Made by a program: the position numbers and the translations under genes
Notes under the pieces: model-generated
What the model saw: only the letters and a program-made list of their open reading frames with translations
Databases searched by the model: none
What the model was told of the DNA's origin: nothing
From: Temnopleurus reevesii
Lineage: Eukaryota > Echinodermata > Echinoidea > Temnopleuroida > Temnopleuridae
Direction of reading: 5' to 3'
Length of the DNA stretch: 42,756 bases
NCBI GenBank assembly: GCA_036244855.1
Contig: BQKZ01001895.1
Span: 20,549-63,304 of the forward strand
In this document: positions 23,798-34,755 of the stretch, one piece after another
Layout: each line of letters begins with the position of its first letter
Numbering within the stretch: the first letter of the stretch is position 1

Positions 23798-26305
23798 TCA
23801 AGGGACTTTGGGTTTGTTGATTGCTTCTGAAGTCATGACCCTTGCTGGGCTCGCGTGGCTCAATTCCCTTCCATTCAATATAAATGTTCCTGTTGGGACA
23901 GACGTTACTTGCATGGGAAGATGACCAGGTCGATGTGTTCCTGAACTTGGCATGGATAGAAGGTTTAAAGGCACTTTCAAGCTGGATGCGTTTATGGTCA
24001 CAGCACTGTTTGTAGAAAAGCTCACAGATCTAAAACTATTCTGGTCCCTAGCGAGCACAAGCTGCTGCGGTTGTTTGATGATGACTTGCTGAATACTTTG
24101 CGATGATTGGGCTGGAGCGGCACCGCACAACCGATTAGATTCTATTTCTAATGCTGGAACACTTCTTGCATCTCCAATGCCAACATTCGATAGCGACACA
24201 TAAGAAACATCAGATGGCTGAGTTATGATTACGCTTGAAGACTGTCTACCATTGTTCTTATTCTGAGAAGTCTCCACGGAGTCGACGACAGACTGTTGTG
24301 AAGAGCTGGCACTGAGAATAACAGGAGTAGCAATATTAGGAGGGTGGGATATTGAAGATAATAGGACAGGAATGTTTGAGGTCCCATAGCCAAGTGTATG
24401 GGTTTGGACAGTTTCCTCATGGTGCAATTGACCTTTGATGACAGAATATGCATCAGATTCCTGTGACATGTTTCTTCCAGGGGGTCGTCCACATCTGGAG
24501 GGCTCTGTAGCTACCCTCTCCATGCCAGCTGTGGATATCACAGTTATCACCTCTCCTGGACAGCCTGTAGCTTGCGTTTCAATTGTCTCTGTAAGAATTC
24601 CCATGGAACATGTAGGATCCACCAGAATGTTTTGATCTGTCAATGAACCATCTCCTGGAATGCATACTTCTGCACCTGTTGGAGGTGTTTCGGTTATTGA
24701 GAAAGCATCAATGTTCATCATGGTATCGCTATGATGAATTAGACCATCAGGTTGTGAAGCATCAGTTGTTGATAAATCCTGGCTAGTTCTTCCATGAAGT
24801 ACCTGACTGCCATTGGATGTAGTTTCTAGCTGACAGCTCCTCTCCAATTCAATACAGACAGAGCCCTCAGGATTTGTGATGTCCAAAGGACTGTTGTTTG
24901 CATCCTTGGCAAGTGTCTTTGGGGTGCCCTGTAGTTGGAGTCCTGTAGGGGTCACATCCTTGAGCCTCTCTTGGTGCTGCTCATGCTGTCTACTGTGACT
25001 CCTGTACGAGTCCTCTCTCACAAACGAAGCATTACAATCCCCACATGACCAAGGTCTCTTCCCTGCAATCATAGGAATCACAACCTTGGTAGACTTTGAC
25101 TTACAAGTCTTGGAATCCTTCTTTGAAAGCTTTTTCAGCTTACTGATCTTTTGTTGTGTCTCTGTATTTGAAGATTCCAACACTTGTTCTTTCTCATGAT
25201 GCATTTTCTTTCTGTGTCTGCTCAAAGTATTTTGATGCTTTGCAGAGTATGAACAATGATCACAAGAGAACACTTTCTGGCTAACGTGGTTATCTCCTGA
25301 ATCAACTGCATCTTCGGAAGTGTTTAACAGGTCTGTAGTACTGCTTACTGTATGTTCACTACGCTGGTGGCTCTCCATTTGTTTACGAGTCCTGCATTGA
25401 AACGAGCAATGAGCACACTTATGCTTCAAACTCCCACTATGATTGGTCTGAATGTGGGATTTTAGATTGCATTTGAATTGTGTTCTGTAGTTGCATTGAT
25501 CGCAGGCAAACTGTTTGGTTCCTGTATGTATGAGCATGTGCCGTTTTAGATCGCAGTTTGTCTTAAACTTTGCATCACAATCCTGGCAGTGAAAGGGGGC
25601 ATCTCCGGTATGACGACGAAGATGGACAACCAACTGGCTTGAAGTGCGACTGGCATAAGAACAGAGCTGACATTTGTAAGGCCTATCTCCTGAATGAGTC
25701 CTTAAATGCTTCTTCAAGCCTCCTCCATCAGCACATCTATAGCTGCACAATTCACAGGCAAATGGTTTCTCTTTTGTATGCGATCTCTCATGAATTTTCC
25801 TCTTGTCATCTCGTGCAAATCGCTTCTCGCAGAACTGGCAAGCGAAGGGCTTCTCTCCAGTATGAATTCGGCGATGACGATGCAAATCTTTCTGGTGAGC
25901 CGTCACAAACTTACAGGATTCAAAGTCACATTTGAAATGTTTAATGTAATGCTTAGGTTTCTTTCTTTCACCTGCGATCTTTCTATGTGGTGCTGATTCT
26001 GAGCCAGTGTCCGGATTAGTTTTCCTCAACCTCTTCTTCCTCCTGTTTCCATCTGATTCTGGGCCACTCCTTGACGATTCCTCCTGCGACTCCGAGTTTG
26101 TCTCAAGAATGGCTGTTGAAGTTACTCTTGGTAGCTGTCCACTTTGCCCTTGGCTGGCATCCACTGTGGGTCGGGTTGGTGAGGACAATTGGAGCCCAAA
26201 GACCACTTTCCTTGGTACCGTTTTACAGTTGGACGCTTTGTGGGATACAAAGGCTTCGATGCTGGAGTATTCTGACCCACATGTCCCACAAATGTGTTTG
26301 TCCAT
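23798..26305 (-). CDS. ZFP64: ZFP64-like C2H2 zinc-finger transcription factor
   Basis: 835 residues from the ATG at 26305. An N-terminal C2HC knuckle (C6, C9, H22, C27) is followed by a basic stretch RRKKRLRK at 89-96 that could serve nuclear import. Nine C2H2 fingers follow, with first cysteines at about C126, C156, C184, C212, C240, C268, C297, C348 and C421. Finger 1 has a C-X4-C spacing, and fingers 2-5 are joined by classic TGEKP-like linkers. The tail from about 450 is Ser/Thr/Gln-rich. Order, finger spacing, the opening 'HICGTCG' and blocks such as 'YASRTSSQL' and 'HTGDAPF' match vertebrate ZFP64 as I remember it; the tail motif 'YSVIKG' (620-625) resembles its 'YSIIQG'. I chose this start because an intron acceptor (pyrimidine tract, ACACAG) ends just upstream at 26321 and the context AAGATGG is good. 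Extra N-terminal residues from an upstream exon are possible. Family role: DNA-binding transcriptional regulator in the nucleus. No frame break is seen. Confidence 0.93.
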   Translation of the reverse strand: MDKHICGTCGSEYSSIEAFVSHKASNCKTVPRKVVFGLQLSSPTRPTVDASQGQSGQLPRVTSTAILETNSESQEESSRSGPESDGNRRKKRLRKTNPDTGSESAPHRKIAGERKKPKHYIKHFKCDFESCKFVTAHQKDLHRHRRIHTGEKPFACQFCEKRFARDDKRKIHERSHTKEKPFACELCSYRCADGGGLKKHLRTHSGDRPYKCQLCSYASRTSSQLVVHLRRHTGDAPFHCQDCDAKFKTNCDLKRHMLIHTGTKQFACDQCNYRTQFKCNLKSHIQTNHSGSLKHKCAHCSFQCRTRKQMESHQRSEHTVSSTTDLLNTSEDAVDSGDNHVSQKVFSCDHCSYSAKHQNTLSRHRKKMHHEKEQVLESSNTETQQKISKLKKLSKKDSKTCKSKSTKVVIPMIAGKRPWSCGDCNASFVREDSYRSHSRQHEQHQERLKDVTPTGLQLQGTPKTLAKDANNSPLDITNPEGSVCIELERSCQLETTSNGSQVLHGRTSQDLSTTDASQPDGLIHHSDTMMNIDAFSITETPPTGAEVCIPGDGSLTDQNILVDPTCSMGILTETIETQATGCPGEVITVISTAGMERVATEPSRCGRPPGRNMSQESDAYSVIKGQLHHEETVQTHTLGYGTSNIPVLLSSISHPPNIATPVILSASSSQQSVVDSVETSQNKNNGRQSSSVIITQPSDVSYVSLSNVGIGDARSVPALEIESNRLCGAAPAQSSQSIQQVIIKQPQQLVLARDQNSFRSVSFSTNSAVTINASSLKVPLNLLSMPSSGTHRPGHLPMQVTSVPTGTFILNGRELSHASPARVMTSEAINKPKVP

Positions 26306-26322
26306 CTTGACTTGTTCATTCT
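26306..26322 (-). promoter_or_regulatory. Splice acceptor and short 5' leader of the ZFP64-like exon
   Basis: Read on the minus strand, TTTTTTCTCCTTTTTGACAC is followed by AG at 26322-26321, then a 15-base leader before the ATG at 26305. This is a strong pyrimidine tract plus AG acceptor. It implies at least one upstream exon at higher coordinates, which I could not identify. The open frame continues upstream for 21 codons, but those codons would be translated intron. Confidence 0.75.
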
Positions 26323-26898
26323 GTGTCAAAAAGGAGAAAAAAGGAAATCCAGTTGAAATGTAACACAAACCCAGCTATGTGTTGTGATTCTGGAAATTTA
26401 TTCATGCAAACTATTAGAATTTAAATTGGCCAGTAGGGCTCTTGCTACAGTGATAGATAAAGAAGAAAAATGGGAAGGTTACAATAATGCTAATTAATGT
26501 ATTTTTAAAAACCTTCAAAGAGTTTTTTGTAGCTATTTTAAACAAGAACTTTGTCATTTGAAGGCCCTTATTTCAGTCCCTAGTATTGAGTAATAACAAG
26601 TACTAAATTACTCTTAAAGATTAATATTCATAAAGAAAAAAAGAGATTTTCCTGGCTCTCAAAAAAGTCAATTTTCAAATGTGTTCATACAGGCCCAAAT
26701 CTAGTCCACTGAAGTAGACATATTTAGGCATGGACTCGGAAATAATCTTATTGCTATAAATTTAAGTTGACAAATAGAATTTTCTTGTTCTGAACACTCT
26801 CGACGTACAATTTGAATACATTGTCAGACTGCTATTACAACAGATTCCTTATGACTGGGGGCCGATTAAGCGTTACATGTATCTACAGCCAAGAAGCT

Positions 26899-27625
26899 TT
26901 AAGGGGAATACTCCATTGGGATCATGTCGCATTATTATTGAATAAAGAAAATTCAGATGAACACACTTCAATGACAATTTTAGCAAAATCGGACAAATCA
27001 TTCAAAAGTTTTGAATGTTTAAAGTGGAAAAAGGAAGAAAAGGCCTAAGAAATTAAGTTTTATGCCATTAGGGAATTTTGTTCTTCCCAAATACAATATT
27101 TTTTAGTTCATCACATTTAGACCTAGCGTTTAGGAGAAAAACAATTTTGAAAATCCTGGTCAGATGTATTGAGAAATACGCGAGTCTTGAGGTAAATTGA
27201 ACACACTCGGTGACGTCATGGAAAAAACATCGTTTGAGCGTGTAATAAACGAGATACAGTATACTATTGGGCAGGACGGCCGCGGGAGGGGATTCCTAAA
27301 TCAAACAGCTCAGTGACAAGTTATACTGCATTATGTGGGCAATATGGAATTAGAAATGTAAAGAAATAACATCATACTACATATCACTGCCCTTTTTCTG
27401 AACAAATCACCATTNGCATTATTATTGAATAAAGAAAATTCAGATGAACACACTTCAATGACAATTTTAGCAAAATCGGACAATCCATTCAAAAGTTTTG
27501 AATTTTTAAATTCTCTGTGATATTACGATCCCTACCACTGAAGGGGATTTGTGTGCTTGGCAAAGTTGACGGAATCTGTGACGTCATATCAGACTTACTG
27601 CTCATTCACTCTGTATACAAAATTT
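26899..27625. mobile_element. AGGGGAAC-family element(s), rearranged at an N
   Basis: It starts with TTAAGGGGAATACTCC at 26899. About 95 bases from 26929 are repeated from 27416 with about three mismatches, and the second copy starts exactly after an N at 27415. The right copy continues into the family interior (cacag-like, 'gacggaatctgtgacgtcat', 'cactctgtatacaaaattt'). Either two nested copies or a mis-joined assembly. Confidence 0.65.
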
Positions 27626-27932
27626 AAGTATTCTTTCTTCAGAAAAGTATAATACAATGTGTTTTTTTGCTCCAGTATTGCATACTCCCTAACCTAGCCT
27701 ATTCAATTGTTGCTTTATTATTTCATCCAATTTCACTCAAACTTTTAATTATGTTTGCATAATTCTCATGCTTATTCAAAGCAAAATATTATGTTATAAA
27801 TATTATGGCATTGTCATGTTATCTGTCTCCACTCCATTCACTGCCGCCTGTTTCGTCATTGCTGGAGACAGATACTAGTCAGAACGGACTTGCACACATG
27901 ACATACTCTCCGCACTCACAATCACAGCGATA

Positions 27933-28171
27933 AGAACTAGCATGCATTGAGGGAGATCGTTCCAGCGGCGTGGGGCTGTGCTCATGTAGGGCGCGGCACT
28001 ACGAGCCTAGCCTTGTGCGCACGATCTCTCTCGCCCATTGCACAGTCTGTAGAGATAAATCGTCTCTACCATGTCTACAGACTGTGCAATGGGCGAGAGA
28101 GATCGTGCGCACAAGGCTAGGCTCGTAGCCCCGCGCCGCGCAAACGATCTCGCTCAATGTATGCACGTTCT
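27933..28171. repeat. Long GC-rich hairpin, 54-bp perfect inner arms
   Basis: 28000-28053 is the exact reverse complement of 28074-28127, with a 20-base loop. Similarity extends outward, imperfectly, to 27933 and 28171; the left arm has a 23-base insertion at about 27977-27999. It is much richer in CG dinucleotides than its surroundings. It lies about 1.6 kb 5' of the ZFP64-like coding exon. The 78-codon open frame across its right arm is a by-product. Confidence 0.93.
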
Positions 28172-30813
28172 GAAATTCTCCGAATCACAGAAGCTGGCTG
28201 ACAATAGCGAAGTGATTGCGAAGTGGTCAAAAACCCTCAACCATTCAACATTTTACCCCGAGCCGGATGTTTACAACAGAGGTCATCAGTGTCTATTATT
28301 ATTATAATGACTGTATCAACAACTTCGAATGACCGTGTCTGCTAGGCAGTAAGAAAAAGCAACCAAACTTCAAATTCTGAGCGCTGGTAAGTCCCATTCA
28401 TTTTCTTTTAATTTTATGGTGGGAAGGAAGCAGAAAAATTGCACCGAAGTTCCAAGGGGTATAAAATGGAGGAAAAACAAATGCAAACTAGAAATTTCGG
28501 GAGATTTAAAATACAAAAACGCCGTGCTACACGCAAGGTATTACATTAACTCCATAGCTCTCTGGAGTAGTGACGTGACAATGTCAAAAAATGTCAAAAA
28601 CTATTCCAGAGCAGAGGCAGAGAGCTATCTGTAGCTAGATAAGAACGAACGGCAGAGACAGATAGCACGATATGGCCAATATTATTCTTGTGGTATTAAA
28701 TATTGTTTTACACTCAACACTGTTTATGGTTTGAGTGTACCAGATTCTGGTTTGGGCAGCTTTTTCGATCATGCGGGAGACTGAAACTGAAAGGACCACA
28801 ACCCTAACCATCCCAGACGTGCAGACCAGGCCCCGGTTTTTGCGGCGCGGCGCGCTGTGCGACTTGTGAGCTCGAGCTCCTGCACTGCAATTGAATTGCA
28901 ATTGCAAGCAGCCGACGTTCAGGTGAACGATGAATTAAGGTTGAATTCCAAAATAAAACGAGCTTAATATGATCCCCCAACATGTATGTGTAATTGGTAC
29001 TTAAATCTTTTTTAAATTACTCACCAATTAACTACGGAATGTGTAAATTTATCGCGTTTTAAGGACGCTCTGCATGATTTCTATTTACTCAAGCAAAAAT
29101 ATTGTTGCGGTGATATTCGCCGTAAAGTTTACTTCCGTACAATTATGTTTTCCGATTGTCAAAAAATAGGTCAAACACAAAAGTGAAATAAATTTTTTCG
29201 ATTGTTCCATTTTTTTTAAAATCCTTGGGTGGAAATTATGTTATTGTACAAAGACACAATCATTTTACCTTTTTTCCATACAAGCCAATTTTGCAGGCAA
29301 AAGCAGGCACCGTTGACCAGAAAGGGAGGGGGTACTAGGGTAGCAGGCCCCACTATTTTTCATTAAATGTGTGCAAACACATGCGCACACCGTGGGGGCG
29401 CTAGCCAACCCGGGTCAGAGTTAGGACTTAGGGGGCTCCAAAATTTGATTGAGGGGAGGGGTGCCAAAATTCAGATGAAAAAAATTCAGGTGTGGCATTG
29501 TGTAAAAATTCACCCACCCTTTTCAAAATATTCAGTTAGATTTACAAACCATCTTGATCCTCTCAAATATTAGGCTTGTCAAGATACGATATGTAGGGCT
29601 GTAAAATTTCTGAAATAGGTAATCATATACAGGCGTGTATCATAGGGAGGGGGAGGGGGGAGGTACTCTATACTAGATAAATGAAAATAAGTAGGGGGCA
29701 AAGGATAGTGTGAATACCTTTTTTTATGTTTAATTGCATATCACCCCTCCACTTCCCCGCCCCTCGTCGGCTCAAAGGCAATCCTTGATATGTACCTCAA
29801 GAATATATAAACTTCTAAAAAGTTTTGAAACATCATTAAGTGTTTCTTTATATTGGGATATGTCTTGTGAAAATTTTGACTTTCAATAGAGGGCAAATGG
29901 TATTATACAATTAGATTCATATCTAAAAAGAAACATGAGCAGAAAAAGCACAACAGAAGCAATATATTGTATTTTCATCTTCGGCAACCAAGCTTTTAAT
30001 TGCTTTATGTTCATTTGAATACAAGATCGAATACAGAGTAGATTCAAAGCACATGATGTAATACTGCATATTATGATAGAAATAAAATTTTTACATTACA
30101 TATTTTTCTAAACAAAAATTAAAGAAACTATACATAGAACAGTGAAATTATTATAAAGATGCAAAAATAGAATTTCATGAATACAAAAATACTTATAGAC
30201 ATTGACAAATTTTGGCATATTTCAGGTCTTTCTGAATTGTACGATAAGGTAAATGAAAAGTGGATGAACAAATCATTTTCAGATGTTTTATTTCTTTGTA
30301 AAGAATATAACATAATCTTTAAATTCTAAAATATAAAAGTTACAAAAATCAAACACATTGAATGCATACAGTTTCCATATTGGAAACAAAAATTCTATTG
30401 AAACAAAAATCATTTTATTAATACAAAAGTTTTGCAGCTATTTCATAGCATGGTAATTATCTGTAATATTGTCAATTTATAATGTGCAAATGGGTGTGTC
30501 AATTTACATGATACATAAACTCCCTCAGTAGAACTTGTCTAAGTAAAATAATAGAATCAATCGGAAACAAGTCGATAGATAAAAATTGTCACATGGGGCA
30601 TGCATCGAGATGCCATCCATTCAAGAAAATGCATGAGGTAAAAATTAAAATGTGAATGACCCAACAATTTTTGTATCATGTCAGAACTAAAAATCTTTTC
30701 ATTTTTCAAATACAGTCCAATATTGACATGAGCAAAAAATGGTATCCCACCCAGCAGCATTCATCAAAGACCTAGGTATATTGCTCTTTGATACTTGCCA
30801 ATTTCTTGTGATT
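28172..30813. other. Non-coding stretch, possible 5' region of the ZFP64-like gene
   Basis: The first part keeps some CG-rich patches (28120-28170, 28840-28870). Upstream ZFP64 exon(s) on the minus strand would be expected in this interval, but none is identifiable. A plus-strand GCGCTG|GTAAGTCC at about 28382-28396 is a good-looking donor without known coding sequence. A 72-codon plus-strand frame follows at 28416-28634; it is lysine-rich and I do not recognise it. The rest is AT-rich. Confidence 0.4.
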
Positions 30814-30988
30814 CAGTCAAACCTCGTTATAACGAGGCCCTTGGGACCAGAGAAATTATCTCATTATATCGAAACCTTGTTAAATCAGGGCCAAAATAAA
30901 ACAAAATACAAAGAGATAAGACACCGAAAACTACCTTGTTATGACGAGATCTCGTTATATCAGTGCTCTTTGTAACAAGGTTTGACCG
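30814..30988. mobile_element. Pogo/Tigger-like MITE
   Basis: It starts CAGTCAAACCTCGTTATAAC and ends with the inverse of a related form (AAGGTTTGACCG). The interior repeats 'cgttat' and 'tatatc' motifs on both strands. CAGTCAAACCTCG with TA target sites is typical of pogo-type elements of the Tc1/mariner superfamily. Related copies are at 39776-39951 and, degraded, at 32812-32890. Confidence 0.75.
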
Positions 30989-31360
30989 TATAAAAACAAT
31001 GTGATGTCAATCTAATGGATTTTGAATGTCTGCTGCTTGAAATCTTGAACAGATTCCCAATTCAAATGTATATTACAGAGAAAAGAGGGCCATTTTTCAT
31101 CGATAGATCAAAGCTTTACAAGATTTTAATTGATCTTCATGGTGAATTGAGAAAGTCGATACCTTCAATACATGGTCATCACATGAAGAAGTAAACCCAA
31201 CGCAATGGAAGGACCTAAAATAACTGTACTCTCGATCATTCCCTGGTAATGAAATCCTTGAATTGATACTAAAATACACCTCATGCATATTCACAATGGT
31301 TGGCATCTGTACATGATACATTAAACGATCCTTCTGAGCAAAGGTTATATAAAAATGTGT

Positions 31361-31653
31361 TAATAATAATAATTATAATAATAGATGCAATTTATATAGC
31401 GCACGTATCCACTCTGCGGAGTGCTCAAGGCGCTTTGCATTATAATTACCCTGGCTTTAGCCCAGCGTACACCAGCGCACATGGCATTTCAAAGAATAAA
31501 TATTCCTACCTGGTACCCATTCACCTCACCTGGGTAGAGTGCAGCACAATGTGGATGAATTTCTTGCTGAAGGAAATTGACGCCATGGGTAGGATTCGAA
31601 CCTACGACCCTCGCATTGAAAGGAGAGAGTCGGAACCACTACACCACGACGCC
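31361..31653 (-). mobile_element. tRNA-derived SINE, full length
   Basis: On the minus strand it starts GGCGTCGTGGTGTAGTGG (A box TGGTGTAGTGG) and has a B box GGTTCGAATCC about 36 bases on. A unique body follows, then GCGCTATATAAATTGC and an (ATT)n-like tail. Pol III promoter boxes plus tail make this a SINE rather than a tRNA gene; the acceptor stem does not close. A second, diverged copy lies at 40868-41150. Confidence 0.9.
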
Positions 31654-31720
31654 TCCACACATACCCTAGAGGTGCCTACATCCATGGCTGATATAAATGT
31701 GAGAATATATAATATTGATA

Positions 31721-31866
31721 CAGTCAACCTTGCCTAAGTTGAATAATCGCATCAGTCGCAGGTCTTTTCAAGTCCTAGTCTATTTATATTCTGTCATTCT
31801 ATCATCCCTCATGAGTTCAAGCCATTTCTTCAGTCCATACAGATTCGACTTATGCAAGGTTGACTG
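31721..31866. mobile_element. Short TA-flanked MITE
   Basis: 146 bases with ends CAGTCAACCTTGC and GCAAGGTTGACTG, flanked by TA (31719-31720 and 31867-31868). The inverted ends extend to 'taagttgaat'/'attcgactta'. A Tc1/mariner-type mobilised element is inferred. Not the same family as 30814. Confidence 0.85.
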
Positions 31867-31868
31867 TA

Positions 31869-33450
31869 ATTCCCTTTTCTCATACCATTTTTATGTAGCT
31901 AAAAAAATGTTGTACATAGCACTTTTATATTCTATATTGCTCTATTGGCATGGACATTTTGAGTAAGAATATTCTTGCTATTCCTACACCCTGTACAAAT
32001 TGATATGTTGATCTGGAATTACAGTGTGATTAGTGCAAATGTTCATCACAATTTTGTCATATTATCTTCTCATTCTAGCACTTGCCCTGTACTGTTGGTG
32101 CATAATTTTTTTACTTGCAATGAATACATTATATGAATGTGCAATTAGAGCAGTATCAAATCACATAAGACAACCCAAACAATTGTGAGTTATCTATTTG
32201 TACAATAGTAATTGGGCAATACAAATGTACATATCAATATTATCAAAATGGCAAAGGACAGCAAGCTTTATTGAAAAATTATAACTTTCATTATTTAAAA
32301 TAATTTTCAGACCAGGTATACCTCAAACAGAAAGGAGCAGTATCAATCTCCCTTTAATTTCCAAGATTTATTTTTGGACAACAAATGATAATTCACTACT
32401 AAGAATTATACAACGACTGGAAAATTATTTTTTTACATACCATAAACTCACATAAGGAGGGAAGATTACCCGGTAAGCACAAGAAGTAGAAAAAAACCTC
32501 AGGTGCACAGACAAAAAGTATCAATAATTAAGTTTGGCAAACATTTAGAGATAACACATATCTTGAGTTGTAATATTCAATTCTCTTAAAAAAAAAGAAT
32601 TTGCTATTTTCATAATTAATTTCTTTGGCACCTATGTACATATCAATCAGCACTGTATAATATTGAAACTTATCAAAATGATTGATGAGTTAATTTCCTG
32701 ATGAACTTTCTGAAGCTGTTTAGAAGGAAATATGGTTTTTGAAATTACTGTAATGCTAAGAGTAGGACCCTCCTCACAAGCTGCAAGAAGTGCATCAGGG
32801 GTTTCAATACAGTGAAAATCCACCATAATGAGGTCTTTGGGACCAGAAGAATTACCTCTTTGTATTGATATTTTGTTATATCAAGGCATAAATACAGGCA
32901 TTGTACAGTAGACTACAAAGAGACGCTCTTCAACCTACCAGGCCATATGCATGATATTGTGTGTTATAAGATGCTCGGGAGTTGTGAAAGTGGTTATGCA
33001 GTTCTGACATCAGTCTAGTAGTATAGAAGTTGCTGATTGAAATCCTGCCTGGTCTTGCCCATTATTTCTTTCACAGACCCTATGCAACCTACAACACACA
33101 ATTGAAATAATCTTTGCCTTATCCCAACATGCATAAACACTGATGGACAGTGTATTTCCAAAATGCAGTAAATTTTTCCTCCAAAAATCATATCAACTTA
33201 AATAGTTATACAACTAAGACAAGGTAAGACAAGTTTGACTTTGGCAGAGCTGACTGTAAATTCATTTGTCATTATGTACCCTACTCATGAAAAACTTTCT
33301 CTTCATGATAGAAGTTTGCATACAAATGATTTTAATCACTGAGCGTTGTTCCCTAACTATCAACAAAACGAGAGAGCATTGCATCTCCAAATTCATTATT
33401 GCTGAATTGATTATTCTTCATCTCACAAACATCAATACCAGATATCAAAC
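31869..33450. other. Non-coding, presumed 3' region of the SHCBP1-like gene
   Basis: AT-rich. 32812-32890 resembles half of the pogo-like MITE. A possible acceptor at 32781-32782 on the minus strand opens a phase-compatible frame of about 50 codons (starting A-CEEGPTLSIT), weakly like the preceding exon; unproven. The SHCBP1 C-terminal exon was not found here. Confidence 0.35.
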
Positions 33451-33595
33451 CTATGACATCAGTTGTAATAGGCTCAGGTTCCTCAACTCGATTGGATGAA
33501 ACATGGAAGACCATTCCCGCTCCTTGGTTGTCATGGAGATTGGTATCAGTGATGCTCAGAGTCGTCTTGTCTCCTTCTTCATCATTCTCCTCGAT
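33451..33595 (-). CDS. SHCBP1: SHCBP1-like exon: later beta-helix coil
   Basis: 145 bases, 48 codons plus one base. The acceptor is CCATTCCATATAG at 33596 and the donor is ATAG|GTTTGATA at 33450. It encodes IEENDEEGDKTTLSITDTNL then HDNQGAGMVFHVSSNRVEEP. Vertebrate SHCBP1 has 'PKISMVNNIIHNNEGYGVVL' at this point, matching in spacing, with a similar acidic tail after it. It enters in phase 0, as the previous exon requires. It exits in phase 1, so at least one more coding exon is needed; none was confidently found. Confidence 0.85.
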
Positions 33596-33756
33596 CTATA
33601 TGGAATGGAAAGAAATATCTTAAACTCGTGGAATCTGAAAGGAAATTGTAATATATTTTGCATGTGGTGGACTCTATTCCAGTGAGCAACAGGTTAACCT
33701 ATTGACTTCTGGAACCAGGGAGGTGTTTCACCAAGATAAGAAAGGCTTTAAGAATG

Positions 33757-33849
33757 ACTTTAAGATCGACTGGTATCCCTTCTTGCGCGTAATTATTCAT
33801 AATAGTGCGCGCATCCAGTGCAAGAATTGATACCAGTCGATCTTAAAGT
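33757..33849. repeat. Short foldback with 21-bp perfect arms
   Basis: 33757-33777 is the exact reverse complement of 33829-33849, with 51 bases between. The centre is rich in GCGC and TAAT. It lies in the intron between the 35029 and 33451 exons and is probably a MITE core. Confidence 0.85.
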
Positions 33850-34670
33850 TGTGCGTAACTTTAGAAATGATTCGGGAAGTCTAAGCACAAAGTCTCTAGG
33901 AATTACAGAATTCAGTAGTCAATGGGTTAACAGACCATCCCCCACGATCTCGGCGACTGCAAAAATTTGGACGCTGTCGCAAGTAGAACATAATATGAAA
34001 AGTACAAAATTGCATAGTCAAAACATCATAATTAATTTTTAGGGTTAAGGCTGTGTATAGTGTATGAGTTATACGAATTTTTTTTCAAACCTATGGCAGA
34101 TTGTCTTTTCATTTTCTCACAAGTATAGACCTATAGAACTATAGATGTAATTGTTGCTCATGTGTTTGAATACACAGGAAGTAAACATAATGGCTTTAGA
34201 CTGCATTCTATTGTTTGGAGTCAAGTGGCCTAATTGGGCTAATCAGCTCCATTCTCAAATAATGCAACACAGGGACTGTGAGGAGACGGGACAAATGATT
34301 TAGAAACAAAAGTAAAGAGCTCCATTCAGGCATTCACAATAGATACATAAACACAAAAAAATACCCCCCTAAACATTATGCAAGGCCTATTTGAGGTTTC
34401 TGCAAAATAAGAGGGAGAAAAATTTCTTTTGTGTGTATCTAGCTATTGTGAATGCTCGAATGAAGTTGTTTACTTTGTCCAAAAACATTTGTCCCTTCTG
34501 AAAACTCAAGGGAGAGGTTTGCAGCAAATGGAAATGTGTGATTGAGCTGATCGAGTACACTCTCCATTTGCATAGCTACAAAAATGAGTGAGTAGAAATT
34601 ATTATTATCTTACTACAAAATTTCACTTTGCAATGCATGGTGCGTATGCTGCCAAAAGTAGTCATCTTTT

Positions 34671-34755
34671 AATAATAATACCAATGCTATTTATATAGCA
34701 CCAAATCCACTCTGTGGAGTGCTCATGGCGCATTGAGAAAAGTGTAAGAGTAAGA
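34671..34755 (-). mobile_element. SINE tail fragment
   Basis: 'aataataataccaatgctat' is followed by 'tatatagcaccaaatccact' and 'gtggagtgctcatggcgc'. It closely matches the tail half of the SINE at 31361-31653 (same 'atccactctg.ggagtgctca.ggcgc' block) in the same orientation. The head is missing. Confidence 0.8.

Noticed and set aside
26306..26368. N-terminal 21-codon extension of the ZFP64-like frame
   Set aside because: It is a pyrimidine tract ending in CAG, so it reads as intron plus acceptor rather than coding sequence.
28071..28307. 78-codon plus-strand open frame
   Set aside because: Begins in the hairpin loop and is encoded by the inverted-repeat arm.
31584..31653. tRNA gene on the minus strand
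   Set aside because: A and B boxes are good, but the acceptor stem does not close and the sequence runs into a SINE body and tail.
31300..31737. 145-codon plus-strand open frame
   Set aside because: Runs through the antisense of the SINE, including its tRNA-like head.
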